DNA of 64,000 nt from [Pseudomonas] carboxydohydrogena (GCF_029030725.1 NZ_CP113162.1:1548501-1612500); one strand, 5' to 3'. Positions 36,742 through 46,309 are shown, numbered from the stretch's first letter. Notes: generated by a model not told the origin, from the letters alone. Numbers and translations are program-made.

Positions 36742-37958
36742 GACAGGTCATCATGAAAAAATGGATTGCTCCCGCTGCCGCGCTGATGCTTTGGCAGGCG
36801 CCAGTGCTTGCGCATGACATGCGCAGCCACGCAGGCGAGGCCGGTTGCGCCGAGGTCACGCTGGCGTGCGCGACCAAGGTGACGCCCGCATTCGGGCCGG
36901 ACGGCAAGCTCTGGATCGCAATGCTGGCGGGCGGCAATGTCGCGGTCGCGGCCTCGACGGATGGCGGGCGGAATTTCACCAAGCCTGTCGCGGTTACGGA
37001 TCAGAAGCTCGACATGGACTGGGGCCCGGATGCGCGGCCGAAGATCGTGATCGACAAGCACGGCGACCTGATCGTGGCGTTCTCGACGTTCCGCGACAAG
37101 GCGTTCAACGGCGAGGTCTTCACCACGCGTTCGACGGATGGCGGTGCGAGCTTCGCGCCGATCAGGCCGATCACGCCGAGCAATATCAGCCAGCGATTCG
37201 AGGCGCTCGCGCTCGACACCGACGGCACGGTGTTCGCGGCTTGGCTCGACAAGCGCAATCGCGCGCCCGCGAAGAAAAAGGGCGAGGCCTATGACGGCGC
37301 GGCTCTGTTCTTCGCGACCTCGAAAGACGGCGCGGTCTATTCGCAGGCGCAGCTTGCCCACGACAATACCTGCGAATGCTGCCGCCTCGGTGTGGCGTTC
37401 GCCGGACACGGACATCCGGTCGTGATCTTCCGTAACATTTTTAACGGCGGTGTGCGCGATCACGCCATCGTCACGTTCAGCGACCTGAACACGCCGGGCC
37501 AGATTCATCGTGTCAGCAATGACGACTGGAAGGTCAATGCCTGTCCGCATCAGGGACCGAGCCTCTCGATCGCACCGGGTGGCACTTATCATGCGACCTG
37601 GTACACCAACGGCAAGAATCGTCAGGGCCTGTTCTACGCGCGCTCGACCGATGGCGGTGCGACCTTCTCCGACCCGGTCGCGATCGGCGATTCCGCGCAC
37701 AATCCGGCGCGGGCCTTCGTGCTTGCCACCGCCAAAGACACTTATCTGGCGTGGAAGGAATTCGACGGCGAAAAGACCACGGTGCGGATGATGCAGTCCG
37801 CCGATGACGGCAAGACGTGGTCGGAGCCGAAGACTGTCGCCGCAACGGCGGATTCCTCGGACCATCCGTTGCTGGTGAGCGATGGGCATACAGTGTTTCT
37901 GTCGTGGATGACGAAGAAGGACGGCTATCATTTCCAGCCGGTCGGGCAGGGAACATGA
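36738..37958 (+). CDS. Periplasmic Asp-box beta-propeller protein with CECC motif
   Basis: A 406-residue exported protein. After a signal peptide ending VLA (about residue 25) it has a sialidase-like propeller with five Asp boxes: STDGGRNF (73), STDGGASF (132), TSKDGAVY (194), STDGGATF (303) and SADDGKTW (354). No sialidase Arg triad or Tyr/Glu pair is evident, so glycosidase activity should not be assumed. It carries C212-E-C214-C215, NACPHQG (C269, H271), two N-terminal Cys (C37, C44), and possibly an N-terminal His (mature HDMRSH). These are plausible Cu(I)/Cu(II) ligands. It overlaps the receptor and thioredoxin genes by ATGA. Confidence 0.8.
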   Translation: MRQVIMKKWIAPAAALMLWQAPVLAHDMRSHAGEAGCAEVTLACATKVTPAFGPDGKLWIAMLAGGNVAVAASTDGGRNFTKPVAVTDQKLDMDWGPDARPKIVIDKHGDLIVAFSTFRDKAFNGEVFTTRSTDGGASFAPIRPITPSNISQRFEALALDTDGTVFAAWLDKRNRAPAKKKGEAYDGAALFFATSKDGAVYSQAQLAHDNTCECCRLGVAFAGHGHPVVIFRNIFNGGVRDHAIVTFSDLNTPGQIHRVSNDDWKVNACPHQGPSLSIAPGGTYHATWYTNGKNRQGLFYARSTDGGATFSDPVAIGDSAHNPARAFVLATAKDTYLAWKEFDGEKTTVRMMQSADDGKTWSEPKTVAATADSSDHPLLVSDGHTVFLSWMTKKDGYHFQPVGQGT

Positions 37959-38470
37959 GACGTCACATGAAACAGCATCTGACTGGCGGGCTGTTTGCCG
38001 TTGCGGCGACGCTCCTGTTCGCACGCGCCGTGCTGGCCGATGCAGCTATCGAGATCAGGCCGTTTGAGCGCGGAAGCTGGCAAATGATCCGGCAGGCCCA
38101 TGCCGGGCGGCCGACGCTGGTGCATTTCTGGGGCGTGACATGCGGGCCCTGCAAGGTCGAACTGCCGGAGCTCGGCCGCTTCGCCAAAGCGCATCCCGAT
38201 ATCAACGTGGTGATGATCGATGCCGATCTGGTTCCAAACACGCCCGCCGCCGTGCGGGCGATGGTGTCGCAAGCGGGGCTCGCCTCCACCGAGAACTGGG
38301 TGTTCGGCGACACCTTCACCGAGCGGTTGCGCTACGAGATCGATCCCAAATGGCAGGGCGACATCCCACGTACCGTGCTGATCGGCAAGGACGGTTCGAT
38401 GAAGACGATCGAGGGATCTGCAGAAATTTTAAGCCTTGAGAACTGGGCGGCAAGCGAAAGGAAGAAATGA
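37955..38470 (+). CDS. Thioredoxin-like periplasmic protein (TlpA/DsbE type)
   Basis: A 171-residue exported thiol-disulfide protein. A signal peptide (about 1-29, ARAVLADA) is followed by a thioredoxin fold with the active site WGVTCGPCKVELP (C63, C66) and the cis-proline loop GDIPRTVLIGKDG. The CGPC motif and context suggest a reductase that keeps Cys ligands of copper proteins, or the CuA site, reduced. That is how TlpA acts in Bradyrhizobium, but here it is inference. ATG 37955 overlaps the propeller stop; a second ATG four codons later is possible. Its TGA overlaps the PCuAC start. Confidence 0.88.
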   Translation: MRRHMKQHLTGGLFAVAATLLFARAVLADAAIEIRPFERGSWQMIRQAHAGRPTLVHFWGVTCGPCKVELPELGRFAKAHPDINVVMIDADLVPNTPAAVRAMVSQAGLASTENWVFGDTFTERLRYEIDPKWQGDIPRTVLIGKDGSMKTIEGSAEILSLENWAASERKK

Positions 38471-39018
38471 TGAGGACGACAAAACTGGGCATCGCAGGTG
38501 CCGCGCTGTTTCTTGCGATTGGCGTGGCCACGCCGGCTCTCGCGACGGACTACAAGGCCGGTGATCTGACGGTCGTGCAGCCGTGGGCGCGCGCCACGCC
38601 GTCAGGCGCCAAGGTCGGCGGCGCGTATCTTGCCATCACCAACAATGGCAAGACGGCTGACCGCCTGACCGGGGCGTCGATTCCGGAGGCGGATCATGTC
38701 GAGATTCATGAGATGAAAATGGACGGCGGCGTGATGAAGATGCGGCCATTGCCGAATGGCATTGAGATCAAGCCCGGTCAGACCGTGAAGCTCAATCCCC
38801 AGGGCAATCATCTGATGCTGATGGGCCTGAAAGCGCCTCTCAAGCAGAATGAAGTCGTCAAGGGCAAGCTGACCTTCGAGAAGGCAGGGGCCGTGGATGT
38901 CGAATTCAAGATCAACTCCATCGCTGCGATGTCGGCGGACAGTGCGCCCGTGGACGGCACGATGAAGATGGATGCTATGAAAATGCAGAAGATGGACAAG
39001 ACACACACGGGACATTGA
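38467..39018 (+). CDS. pcuC: PCuAC-family periplasmic copper chaperone
   Basis: A 183-residue copper(I) chaperone that delivers copper to cytochrome oxidase. After a signal peptide (cleavage near LAT, residue 27) the fold shows QPWARATPSG. The copper ligands H81, M92, H115 and M117 fit H-x10-M-x22-H-x-M, the spacing of H79, M90, H113 and M115 reported for Bradyrhizobium PcuC. A Met/His-rich tail (GTMKMDAMKMQKMDKTHTGH) may capture extra copper. The start codon overlaps the thioredoxin gene, and a terminator follows. The symbol is given by homology; orthology to pcuC proper is not proven. Confidence 0.93.
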   Translation: MMRTTKLGIAGAALFLAIGVATPALATDYKAGDLTVVQPWARATPSGAKVGGAYLAITNNGKTADRLTGASIPEADHVEIHEMKMDGGVMKMRPLPNGIEIKPGQTVKLNPQGNHLMLMGLKAPLKQNEVVKGKLTFEKAGAVDVEFKINSIAAMSADSAPVDGTMKMDAMKMQKMDKTHTGH

Positions 39019-39046
39019 TCGCTGCGAACACGATCTTGTCTGAATC

Positions 39047-39077
39047 AAAACGCCGGCCTTGGGGGCCGGCGTTTTTT
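39047..39077. terminator. Bidirectional terminator between pcuC and the convergent TonB receptor
   Basis: CGCCGGCC (39051-39058), loop TTGGG and GGCCGGCG (39064-39071) have four A before and six T after. It can therefore stop transcription from both directions. Confidence 0.92.
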
Positions 39078-39094
39078 ATTGTCTGACGTTTGGT

Positions 39095-41410
39095 TCAGAA
39101 CTTGACCGAGAGCCGCGTGTTGTAGGAGCGGCCGGGCCCTGCAACGTTGTATCCGTACATCGGAGACGATCCCATCATCGAGACGGAGCGGAAGTCGACC
39201 AAATCCGCGCCGCCAAGCGGCAGGTAGTATTGCTGGTTCAGAACGTTATCGATCCCGAAATCCAGCCTTACGTTGCGCCACTGATAGCCCGTGCGCAGGT
39301 TGAGCAGCGCGTAGGCCGGGGTCGTCAACTCGTTGTGCACCTGGCTGACCTCGGTCTTGCCGCCGACCAGTTGCACTTCGATGCTGTTGGTCCAGTGCCC
39401 GAGCGTGTGATCGAGCGCCAGCTTTCCATTCAACGGCATCATGCGATACAGATTGATGCCGTCGGTCCGCTCGCCACGTACATAGTTCAAATTGCCGCGC
39501 AAGACACCGCGCCCGTAAGCGGGATTGTCCCACACCGCGACGTGGCCTGAGAGATTGACGCCGTAAAGCCGCGCATCGTGATTGGCGAACTGCAAGTTCA
39601 CGAATCCCGTTTTGGCGTTCACGTTCGCCGCGTCGCAGACCGGGCCCATGCCTATGCCCATCGCCATGGGAGAGAAGCAGCGGTCCACGTCGATATAGTC
39701 CTGCACGTAAGAGTAGTAGGGCGTGATCTCGAGGCCCCACAGTTTCTTGGTCGGGTCGTGCCAACCTGCCGTGAAGGTCACGGTGTGGGCCTTCTCCGGT
39801 TTGAGATCGAGGTTGCCGACATAGCCGTTGCCGTCGCCGAACCAGCCGATCATACTCATGGCCATGCTTTCGGTTGACCATGCGTATCGCTCATACAGAT
39901 TGGGCGAGCGGGTCTTGCGCGCGAAGCCAAGTTCGAAATTGCTGGTTTCGTTCGGCTCGTAACGCAACAGGGCAGAGCCGTCGAAATTGGCATCGGTTCG
40001 TGCACGGTCGCGCGCGTTGAAGGCCGCCGCATCCATACCGTAACTCACCATTGGATCGTTGCTGTAGCCTTGTACGTTACCGGTGTTCATCCACACCATG
40101 TCGTTGCGAACGCCGAGCACGGTGGTCCATTCCCGGCTCCAGTGGCGTTCCCATTCGAGAAACGTGCCGAGACGTCCGCGCCGGCCGTTATTGATGTTGA
40201 TGAACTTATCGGGTCCCATCATAGGAGCCGTCCCCGCGACCGGATCCCACCAATCGTCGAGATGGTTGTAGTGGAATTCGTTGCCGACGCGGAAAAGGTC
40301 ATGGGGTGAGGCCACGATCGTTGCCTTCAATGCGTAGCCCGTATCCTGACCGCGCGTGTCCATAGGCATATCGCTGACCTTGTCAGGCGGAATGAACCCC
40401 ATGGTGTGGCGGATGTCGTGGTAGTAGGCGCGTGCCTCGAACTTGCCCCAGTCGAATACGCCTTCATAGCGGCCGTTCGCGTAAAGCCCCCGATTGAAGG
40501 TCATGTCCATGTACTGGTTGACGAAGCCCTGATACGGGATGAACTGGCCGCCCACCTCGAAGGTAAAGAGGTTGCCCGGCGTCTGCTTCGAGATGCTCAG
40601 GGCGTGGTTCTGCACCTCGTATAGGGTCGAGCCGATCTTGCGGCCGTTGCCGTCCTTGTAGTCGCTCGCGCGCGCCCATCCGCCGGTGTAGGTGATACTG
40701 GTGTCGCGGTTGGCCATGGTCGCGTTGACATCGACGCCGTAGATGTTGCCGTTGCTGCGATAGAAGCCTGACATCAGGATGCTGGTGACGAAGTCAGGTC
40801 CTGACGTAAAGGCTGGCGGTGCCGTGGTCACATCGAGCCTGGTGCCGACATAGTCGCCACCGACGCTGACGGGCGCTACGCCGATATAGGCTTTCGCTCC
40901 GGCGATCATCGACGGATTGACGAAGGAGAGCGGCGGATTCATCTGGTTCGGACATGCCGGACTGATCAGCATGCCGTTGACCGTGACCTGGTTGCGATCC
41001 GCGCCGAAACCGTTGAACGCAGGCAGGCTCGATATGCCGCCAGCACCCCAGACCGCTCCGCCGGGCAGGTCTGTGACAAGCGAGGCGGAGTCACTGGTTC
41101 GCAGTGCTGCCGAGAGCGCCTGCTGCCCGGAGATGGAAGCGGTCGGCGGCGGAGGGGGCAATTGTTCGCTGACAGGAACAGGCTGCCGAGTTTCGGGTGC
41201 AGACTGCACCCGAGTCGATCTCGAGCGAGACGAGTTCGCATGGTGCCTCGGCTTTGCGCGATGCCGGGCAGGACTGACGATGATCGGCGGAATCTCGGTG
41301 GCGGTTTGCGCCGATGCGGGGTTCGGGATGATGCTTGTCAGAAGTGCCACAGGTGAGAGCGCCGTTGAGGCGATGAGGATTGTTCGGCAAAAGCCGGTGC
41401 AAGAAGACAT
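39095..41410 (-). CDS. TonB-dependent copper receptor, OprC-like
   Basis: A 771-residue outer-membrane receptor with a signal peptide (cleavage near PASAQ), plug domain and beta-barrel ending in the canonical C-terminal Phe (TRLSVKF). Two motifs match the copper site I recall for Pseudomonas OprC (CxxxM and HxM): C153-PNQ-M157 and H335-T-M337. They lie 182 residues apart, against 180 in OprC. Other Met clusters (MAMSMIGW, FSPMAMGIGMGPVC, TAPMMGP, SDMPMD) suit copper passage. I chose ATG 41410; an in-frame GTG at 41440 would add ten residues. It pairs with a DUF2946 gene upstream on the same strand. Confidence 0.9.
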   Translation of the reverse strand: MSSCTGFCRTILIASTALSPVALLTSIIPNPASAQTATEIPPIIVSPARHRAKPRHHANSSRSRSTRVQSAPETRQPVPVSEQLPPPPPTASISGQQALSAALRTSDSASLVTDLPGGAVWGAGGISSLPAFNGFGADRNQVTVNGMLISPACPNQMNPPLSFVNPSMIAGAKAYIGVAPVSVGGDYVGTRLDVTTAPPAFTSGPDFVTSILMSGFYRSNGNIYGVDVNATMANRDTSITYTGGWARASDYKDGNGRKIGSTLYEVQNHALSISKQTPGNLFTFEVGGQFIPYQGFVNQYMDMTFNRGLYANGRYEGVFDWGKFEARAYYHDIRHTMGFIPPDKVSDMPMDTRGQDTGYALKATIVASPHDLFRVGNEFHYNHLDDWWDPVAGTAPMMGPDKFININNGRRGRLGTFLEWERHWSREWTTVLGVRNDMVWMNTGNVQGYSNDPMVSYGMDAAAFNARDRARTDANFDGSALLRYEPNETSNFELGFARKTRSPNLYERYAWSTESMAMSMIGWFGDGNGYVGNLDLKPEKAHTVTFTAGWHDPTKKLWGLEITPYYSYVQDYIDVDRCFSPMAMGIGMGPVCDAANVNAKTGFVNLQFANHDARLYGVNLSGHVAVWDNPAYGRGVLRGNLNYVRGERTDGINLYRMMPLNGKLALDHTLGHWTNSIEVQLVGGKTEVSQVHNELTTPAYALLNLRTGYQWRNVRLDFGIDNVLNQQYYLPLGGADLVDFRSVSMMGSSPMYGYNVAGPGRSYNTRLSVKF

Positions 41411-41554
41411 TTTGATCTCGATGTTCGATGACGAGGCCACAGGGCCTCACGTTGAATCGTTCCGCGGATGCGGACGCATCGCAGAAGGGCGATCATGGGC
41501 GCGCGGAATGCCGCCGCTTGAACAGCGGACATCAACGGCGCGCAGTACGCGTCA

Positions 41555-41932
41555 TCAAACGAAGGAGGGAGGCCCTCTGGCCCATGCCCGGAGCGGAGTG
41601 CTGCCGACGCATTGCGTTTCAGTGGGGGCTACACGGACGATTTTCGCCGCCTGCTGAACCGTCGGGAGAACAGGTTCGCCGGGAGCGATGAAACTGAACG
41701 CGTTGAAGGAAAGACACAGCGGGCAGGAAATGAGCCGCTTGTGCGACGTATCGTGATCAGCCGGACCGTCGGCGGCGGGCGTGATGTTCAGACAGAGATA
41801 GTGAGCAGGATCGAGACTGCTGGGAGAGAGCGAGGCATAAAGCGAGGTCGTGAGCGTTGTATTGAGCAACAACGCATAAGCCGCGATTATCACGGCCCAC
41901 CGCCCCAAGCGAATTTTGCGAAGTGTGGTCAT
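41555..41932 (-). CDS. DUF2946-like secreted protein with SCPLC motif
   Basis: A 125-residue product with a hydrophobic N-terminal segment (about 12-33, signal or anchor). YLCLNITP and [15 protein letters not shown] follow, the paired-Cys motif seen in the other DUF2946 protein of this locus. The start ATG 41932 is preceded by GATTGAGGGG, close to the codon. It lies 144 bases upstream of the OprC-like receptor on the same strand, repeating the DUF2946-then-receptor order of the plus-strand unit. Sequence similarity between the two DUF2946 proteins is limited to layout and motif. A role in copper binding is inferred. Confidence 0.72.
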   Translation of the reverse strand: MTTLRKIRLGRWAVIIAAYALLLNTTLTTSLYASLSPSSLDPAHYLCLNITPAADGPADHDTSHKRLISCPLCLSFNAFSFIAPGEPVLPTVQQAAKIVRVAPTETQCVGSTPLRAWARGPPSFV

Positions 41933-42164
41933 CCCCTCAATCCCGTGCGGGTCTTTAACACAGTGTCACCTGATTGGAAAGAAAGGGCAGGCTGTTCGAA
42001 CGCAAGGAGCCGGTGCTGGCAAAGTGGCAAAGTCCACCATGATGCTCACAGGGCTTAGAGACGACCTGCCGAAACAGGCTGCCTGTGCCGGTAAAACCCT
42101 TGTCTTTTGTCCGCCAATCCGGTTTCAGTGGCGGCATCCCGGTCCCACGATTCCTGAGCATCCC

Positions 42165-43502
42165 ATGCGGCTGACGCGCTTTTTTCTCCCCATCCTCAAG
42201 GAAACACCGAAAGAGGCGGAAATCGTCTCGCACCGGCTGATGCTGCGCGCGGGCATGATGAGGCAGGAGGCGGCGGGCATCTATGCCTGGCTGCCGCTCG
42301 GCTTCCGGGTGCTGAAGAATATCGAGCGGATCGTGCGCGAGGAGCAGGACCGCGCGGGCGCCATCGAGCTTCTGATGCCGACGCTGCAACTGGCCGACCT
42401 GTGGCGCGAGAGCGGCCGCTATGACGCCTACGGCCCGGAGATGCTGCGCATTGCCGATCGCCACAAGCGCGAGCTTCTCTACGGGCCGACCAACGAGGAG
42501 ATGATCACGGAGATCTTCCGCGCCTACGTGAAGTCGTATCGCAGCCTGCCGCTGAACCTCTATCACATCCAGTGGAAATTCCGCGACGAGCAGCGTCCGC
42601 GTTTCGGCGTGATGCGCGGCCGCGAATTCCTGATGAAGGATGCCTATTCGTTCGACATCGACGAGGCGGCGGCACGGCTGTCCTACAACAGGATGTTCGT
42701 CGCATACTTGCGCACTTTCGCCCGTATGGGGCTGAAGGCGATCCCGATGCGCGCCGAAACCGGGCCGATCGGCGGAGATCTCTCCCACGAGTTCATCGTA
42801 CTGGCCGAGACCGGCGAGTCCGGCGTGTTCTGCAACAAGGATGTGCTCGATCTGCCGGTGCCGGGCGCGGATGTGGATTACGACGGCGACCTCACGCCGG
42901 TCATCAAACAGTGGACCGAACTTTACGCCGCGACCGAAGACGTTCACGACGAGGCCCGCTACGAAAAGGAAGTGCCTGCCGAGAAGCGGGTGAACACCCG
43001 CGGCATCGAGGTCGGTCAGATTTTCTATTTCGGCACCAAATATTCGGATTCGATGAAGGCGCTGGTGGTCGGCTCGGATGGAACGGAAAAGCCGATCCAT
43101 GGCGGCTCCTATGGCATCGGCGTGTCGCGCCTCGTCGGTGCGATCATCGAAGCCTGCCACGACGAGAACGGCATCCAGTGGCCGGAGGAAGTGGCGCCCT
43201 TCCGCGTCGCCGTGCTCAACCTCAAGCAGGGCGCGGCCGACACCGACGCCGCCTGCGAGAAGCTCTACAAGGAATTGTCGGCGGCGGGCGTGGACGTGCT
43301 CTACGACGACACCGACCAGCGGCCGGGCGGCAAGTTCGCCACCGCCGACCTGATCGGCATTCCGTGGCAGATTCTGGTCGGACCGAAGGGCCTCGCCGAG
43401 GGCAAGGTCGAGATCAAGAAGCGCGCCGACGGCAGCCGTGAGATGATGAGCGTCGACGAGGCGTCCCGCCATTTCCAGACAAAATGGAAGCCCGCGCACT
43501 GA
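42165..43502 (+). CDS. proS: Prolyl-tRNA synthetase (short, alphaproteobacterial type)
   Basis: A class II aminoacyl-tRNA synthetase that charges tRNA-Pro. The 445-residue product lacks the YbaK-like editing insertion of E. coli ProS, as is usual in this class. Motif 2 is in [27 protein letters not shown] and motif 3 in [17 protein letters not shown]; the anticodon-binding domain occupies the C-terminal 130 residues. ATG 42165 gives the family start [19 protein letters not shown]; the frame is open further upstream without family-like sequence. In related genomes it tends to follow DUF1467, so the copper locus appears inserted between them. Confidence 0.96.
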   Translation: MRLTRFFLPILKETPKEAEIVSHRLMLRAGMMRQEAAGIYAWLPLGFRVLKNIERIVREEQDRAGAIELLMPTLQLADLWRESGRYDAYGPEMLRIADRHKRELLYGPTNEEMITEIFRAYVKSYRSLPLNLYHIQWKFRDEQRPRFGVMRGREFLMKDAYSFDIDEAAARLSYNRMFVAYLRTFARMGLKAIPMRAETGPIGGDLSHEFIVLAETGESGVFCNKDVLDLPVPGADVDYDGDLTPVIKQWTELYAATEDVHDEARYEKEVPAEKRVNTRGIEVGQIFYFGTKYSDSMKALVVGSDGTEKPIHGGSYGIGVSRLVGAIIEACHDENGIQWPEEVAPFRVAVLNLKQGAADTDAACEKLYKELSAAGVDVLYDDTDQRPGGKFATADLIGIPWQILVGPKGLAEGKVEIKKRADGSREMMSVDEASRHFQTKWKPAH

Positions 43503-43641
43503 CATGACCGATATTTAAGGTCGCATTGCCGGCGAAGGTGCGATTGAACGGTGAATCATTGCGCTGCGGGGGCGGCGCGGACGTGAGCCTCGACTACAAT
43601 TCGCCTGATTCGCATGGAATTCGGGGCGATGGACAGATTTG

Positions 43642-44910
43642 ATGAGTGAGCCGGTTCGGACTGCCCCCTTTGCTCCTTTCGAGTGGCTGATCTCGGCCCG
43701 CTACCTGCGGGCGCGACGCAAGGAAGGATTCATCTCGGTCATCGCGGGTTTCTCGTTCCTTGGCATCATGCTGGGCGTCGCCACGCTGATCATCGTGATG
43801 GCGGTGATGAACGGCTTCCGGAAAGAACTGCTCGACAAGATCCTCGGCCTCAACGGCCATCTGCTGGTGCAGCCGCTGGAATCGCCGCTGACCGACTGGA
43901 AGGAAGTCGCCGACCGCATCAATGGCGTGCAGGGCATCCGCCTCGCAGCGCCGATTGTGGAAGGGCAGGCGCTGGCATCGTCGCCATTCAACGCCTCCGG
44001 CGTGCTGGTGCGCGGCATCCGCGCCGCCGACCTCGAAAAGCTCACCTCGATTTCCAGGAACATCAAGCAGGGTACGCTGGAAGGCTTCGACGACGGGCAG
44101 GGCGTCGCCATTGGTCGCCGTCTCGCCGATTCGTTGTCGCTGCATGCGGGCGATACCGTGACGCTGGTCGCGCCGCGCGGCGCGGTGACGCCGATGGGCA
44201 CGACGCCGCGCATCAAGCCCTACAAGGTCGCGGCTGTGTTCGAGATCGGCATGTCGGAATACGATTCCTCCTTCGTGTTCATGCCGCTGAAGGAAGCGCA
44301 GGCCTATTTCAACCGCCCCAACGATGTCACCGCCATCGAGATCTACACCGACAATCCCGACAAGGTGGATGAATACCGCAAGGCGGTGACGGAGGCGGCG
44401 CAGCGGCCGATCTTCATGGTGGACTGGCGGCAGCGCAACTCGACCTTTTTCAATGCGCTACAGGTCGAGCGTAACGTCATGTTCCTGATCCTGACGCTGA
44501 TCGTGCTGGTCGCTTCGCTCAACATCATTTCCGGCCTGATCATGCTGGTGAAGGACAAGGGCAGCGATATCGCGATCCTGCGCACCATGGGCGCGACGCA
44601 AGGCTCGATCATGCGCATCTTCCTGATCACGGGTGCCGCCATCGGCGTGGTCGGCACGCTGGTCGGCTTCCTGCTCGGCGTCATCATTTGTCTCAACATC
44701 GAGAATATCCGCCAGTTCATCTCGTGGCTGACCAATACCGAGCTGTTCTCGCCGGAACTGTACTTCCTGTCGAAGCTGCCGGCCGAGATCAGCGTCGGCG
44801 AGACGGCGGCGGTCGTCATCATGGCGCTGACGCTATCGTTCCTGGCGACGCTGTACCCGTCGTGGCGCGCGGCGCGGCTCGATCCCATTGAAGCCCTGAG
44901 ATACGAGTGA
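43642..44910 (+). CDS. lolC: Lipoprotein-releasing ABC transporter permease LolC/LolE
   Basis: The inner-membrane permease of the LolCDE-type complex, which extracts lipoproteins for transfer to LolA. The 422-residue product has one helix near the N-terminus (about 28-55), a large periplasmic domain, and three C-terminal helices of the FtsX/MacB type, ending [12 protein letters not shown] single LolC/E hybrid (LolF-like) is common outside the Enterobacteria, so this may serve as a homodimer. ATG 43642 is chosen over the adjacent TTG. The stop overlaps the lolD start (GTGA). Confidence 0.94.
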   Translation: MSEPVRTAPFAPFEWLISARYLRARRKEGFISVIAGFSFLGIMLGVATLIIVMAVMNGFRKELLDKILGLNGHLLVQPLESPLTDWKEVADRINGVQGIRLAAPIVEGQALASSPFNASGVLVRGIRAADLEKLTSISRNIKQGTLEGFDDGQGVAIGRRLADSLSLHAGDTVTLVAPRGAVTPMGTTPRIKPYKVAAVFEIGMSEYDSSFVFMPLKEAQAYFNRPNDVTAIEIYTDNPDKVDEYRKAVTEAAQRPIFMVDWRQRNSTFFNALQVERNVMFLILTLIVLVASLNIISGLIMLVKDKGSDIAILRTMGATQGSIMRIFLITGAAIGVVGTLVGFLLGVIICLNIENIRQFISWLTNTELFSPELYFLSKLPAEISVGETAAVVIMALTLSFLATLYPSWRAARLDPIEALRYE

Positions 44911-45617
44911 GCGCGCCGATGCAAGACGGAGACAACGACGCGCCGGTGGTGTTCCTCCACGACATCCATCGCCAGTACCGGCAGGGCGAAACCACGCTGA
45001 CCATTCTCAACGGCGCCAAGCTGGCGCTATGGGCGGGGCAGTCGGTGGCGCTGGTGGCGCCATCGGGTACCGGCAAATCGACGCTGCTGCATATCGCGGG
45101 GCTTCTGGAGCAGCCGGATTCCGGCGAGGTCTACGTCAACGGCGCGCCGACCTCGACGTTGTCGGACGGTGACCGCACCCAGATCCGCCGCACCGATATC
45201 GGCTTCGTCTACCAGTCGCATCGCCTGCTGCCGGAATTCTCGGCGCTGGAAAACGTGATGATGCCGCAGATGATCCGTGGCCTGCCGCGCAAGGAGACCG
45301 TGCAGCGCGCCAAGGAGATTTTGGCCTATCTCGGCCTCGGCGACCGCATCACGCATCGCCCTGCCGAATTGTCCGGCGGCGAGCAGCAGCGCGTCGCAAT
45401 CGCGCGTGCGGTGGCCAATGCGCCGCGTGTTCTGTTCGCGGACGAGCCGACCGGCAATCTCGACCCGCACACCGCCGATCATGTCTTCAACGCGCTGATG
45501 CAACTGGTGAAGGCCACGCAGGTCGCGATGCTGATCGCGACCCACAACATGCAGTTGGCCAATCAGATGGACCGCCGCGTCTCGCTCGCGGACGGGCAGG
45601 TGGTGGAACTGGATTGA
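44907..45617 (+). CDS. lolD: Lipoprotein-releasing ABC transporter ATPase LolD
   Basis: The cytoplasmic ATPase driving lipoprotein release. The 236-residue product has Walker [10 protein letters not shown] (51-59, Ala in place of the first Gly), the Q-loop [18 protein letters not shown], the signature [19 protein letters not shown], Walker [13 protein letters not shown] and a switch His in IATHN. The GTG at 44907 overlaps the lolC stop, implying coupled translation; ATG 44922 is an alternative. Confidence 0.95.
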   Translation: MSAPMQDGDNDAPVVFLHDIHRQYRQGETTLTILNGAKLALWAGQSVALVAPSGTGKSTLLHIAGLLEQPDSGEVYVNGAPTSTLSDGDRTQIRRTDIGFVYQSHRLLPEFSALENVMMPQMIRGLPRKETVQRAKEILAYLGLGDRITHRPAELSGGEQQRVAIARAVANAPRVLFADEPTGNLDPHTADHVFNALMQLVKATQVAMLIATHNMQLANQMDRRVSLADGQVVELD

Positions 45618-45626
45618 TCCAGCGCC

Positions 45627-46016
45627 CTAGCGCGCGTGATGCTTGCGCTTATGCTTGTGACGGATGGCGCGATGCGGTCCCGGTGCCTGAGTCACGCGAT
45701 AGGGATCGTAATCGGGATCAATGTTGCCGAACGGCGAATAAGGCACGCGCGGCTGTTTGATCACATAGGGGCTGCCGGGGCGGCCCGCATAGAACGGATC
45801 GCGGTAGCACATCGCCGAGCGGCCCGATGCGCTCATCTGACACTGAGCCAGCGTCGAATAGCTGCAATCCTCGTACGGCGCGCGCGTGTAGACCTTCATG
45901 CAGTAGGGATATTCGATGAGCGCCTGCGCGGGCGACGGAACCGCCGCACCCATCAACAGGGAAAGACCGAGCGCGGAGAAAGTCAGCACTAATCGACGTG
46001 TGGTCATGGTGTTCAT
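45627..46016 (-). CDS. DUF3551-type small secreted protein, copy 1
   Basis: A 129-residue product with a signal peptide (MTTRRLVLTFSALGLSLLMG and onward, cleavage near AQA). A cysteine-rich domain follows with the pattern EYPYCMKVY, EDCSYSTLAQCQMSASGRSAMC and YRDPFY, then a Pro-rich, His/Lys-rich tail (RHKHKRKHHAR). This matches the DUF3551 layout common in Bradyrhizobium and relatives. GGAG lies about 10 bases before ATG 46016; an in-frame upstream ATG lacks such a site. Function is unknown. A second copy lies 32 bases upstream on the same strand. It is convergent with lolD. Confidence 0.8.
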   Translation of the reverse strand: MNTMTTRRLVLTFSALGLSLLMGAAVPSPAQALIEYPYCMKVYTRAPYEDCSYSTLAQCQMSASGRSAMCYRDPFYAGRPGSPYVIKQPRVPYSPFGNIDPDYDPYRVTQAPGPHRAIRHKHKRKHHAR

Positions 46017-46048
46017 GACGGATATCTCCAGCGTCTGTTTGCGCTGCC

Positions 46049-46309
46049 TCAATAGGTTTCGCGATAGACGCGGCGGCCCCGGCGCGGCGCGTCAGGCGTG
46101 CCGCGATTGTAGAACGGGTTGATGTCGCAATAGGCGAAGCGGCCGGATGCCGCTGCGGCGCAGGCGGCGTAGCTCGGATAGTTGCACTCACCGTAGCCGG
46201 TGTAATCGCGGCCCCGGATGCAGTAGGGGTATTCCTGCGCGGCCGCCGGGGTGATGTCGAGGCTGGCGTACGCGCTGAGCGCGAGGGCTGCGAAAAGCAA
46301 TTTGCGCAT
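46049..46309 (-). CDS. DUF3551-type small secreted protein, copy 2
   Basis: An 86-residue product with a signal peptide (MRKLLFAALALSAYASLDIT, cleavage near AAA-QEYPYC) and the same domain as its neighbour: EYPYCIRGRDYTGYGECNYP, SYAACAAAASGRFAYC and DINPFYNRG. It ends in an Arg-rich tail. A strong AGGAGAG precedes ATG 46309. The tandem arrangement with copy 1 points to duplication; the two differ mainly in the tail. The role is unknown. They are likely co-transcribed on the minus strand. Confidence 0.82.
   Translation of the reverse strand: MRKLLFAALALSAYASLDITPAAAQEYPYCIRGRDYTGYGECNYPSYAACAAAASGRFAYCDINPFYNRGTPDAPRRGRRVYRETY

Noticed and set aside
36738-37958. True sialidase assignment for the Asp-box protein
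   Set aside because: Asp boxes are structural and occur in many propellers; no catalytic Arg triad or Tyr/Glu pair was recognised, and the context is copper handling.
41955-42160. Possible cobalamin-type riboswitch or other leader before proS
   Set aside because: GC-rich stems and a GCCGGTGCTGG stretch caught the eye, but no complete B12-box or other riboswitch core could be traced, and proS would be an odd target.
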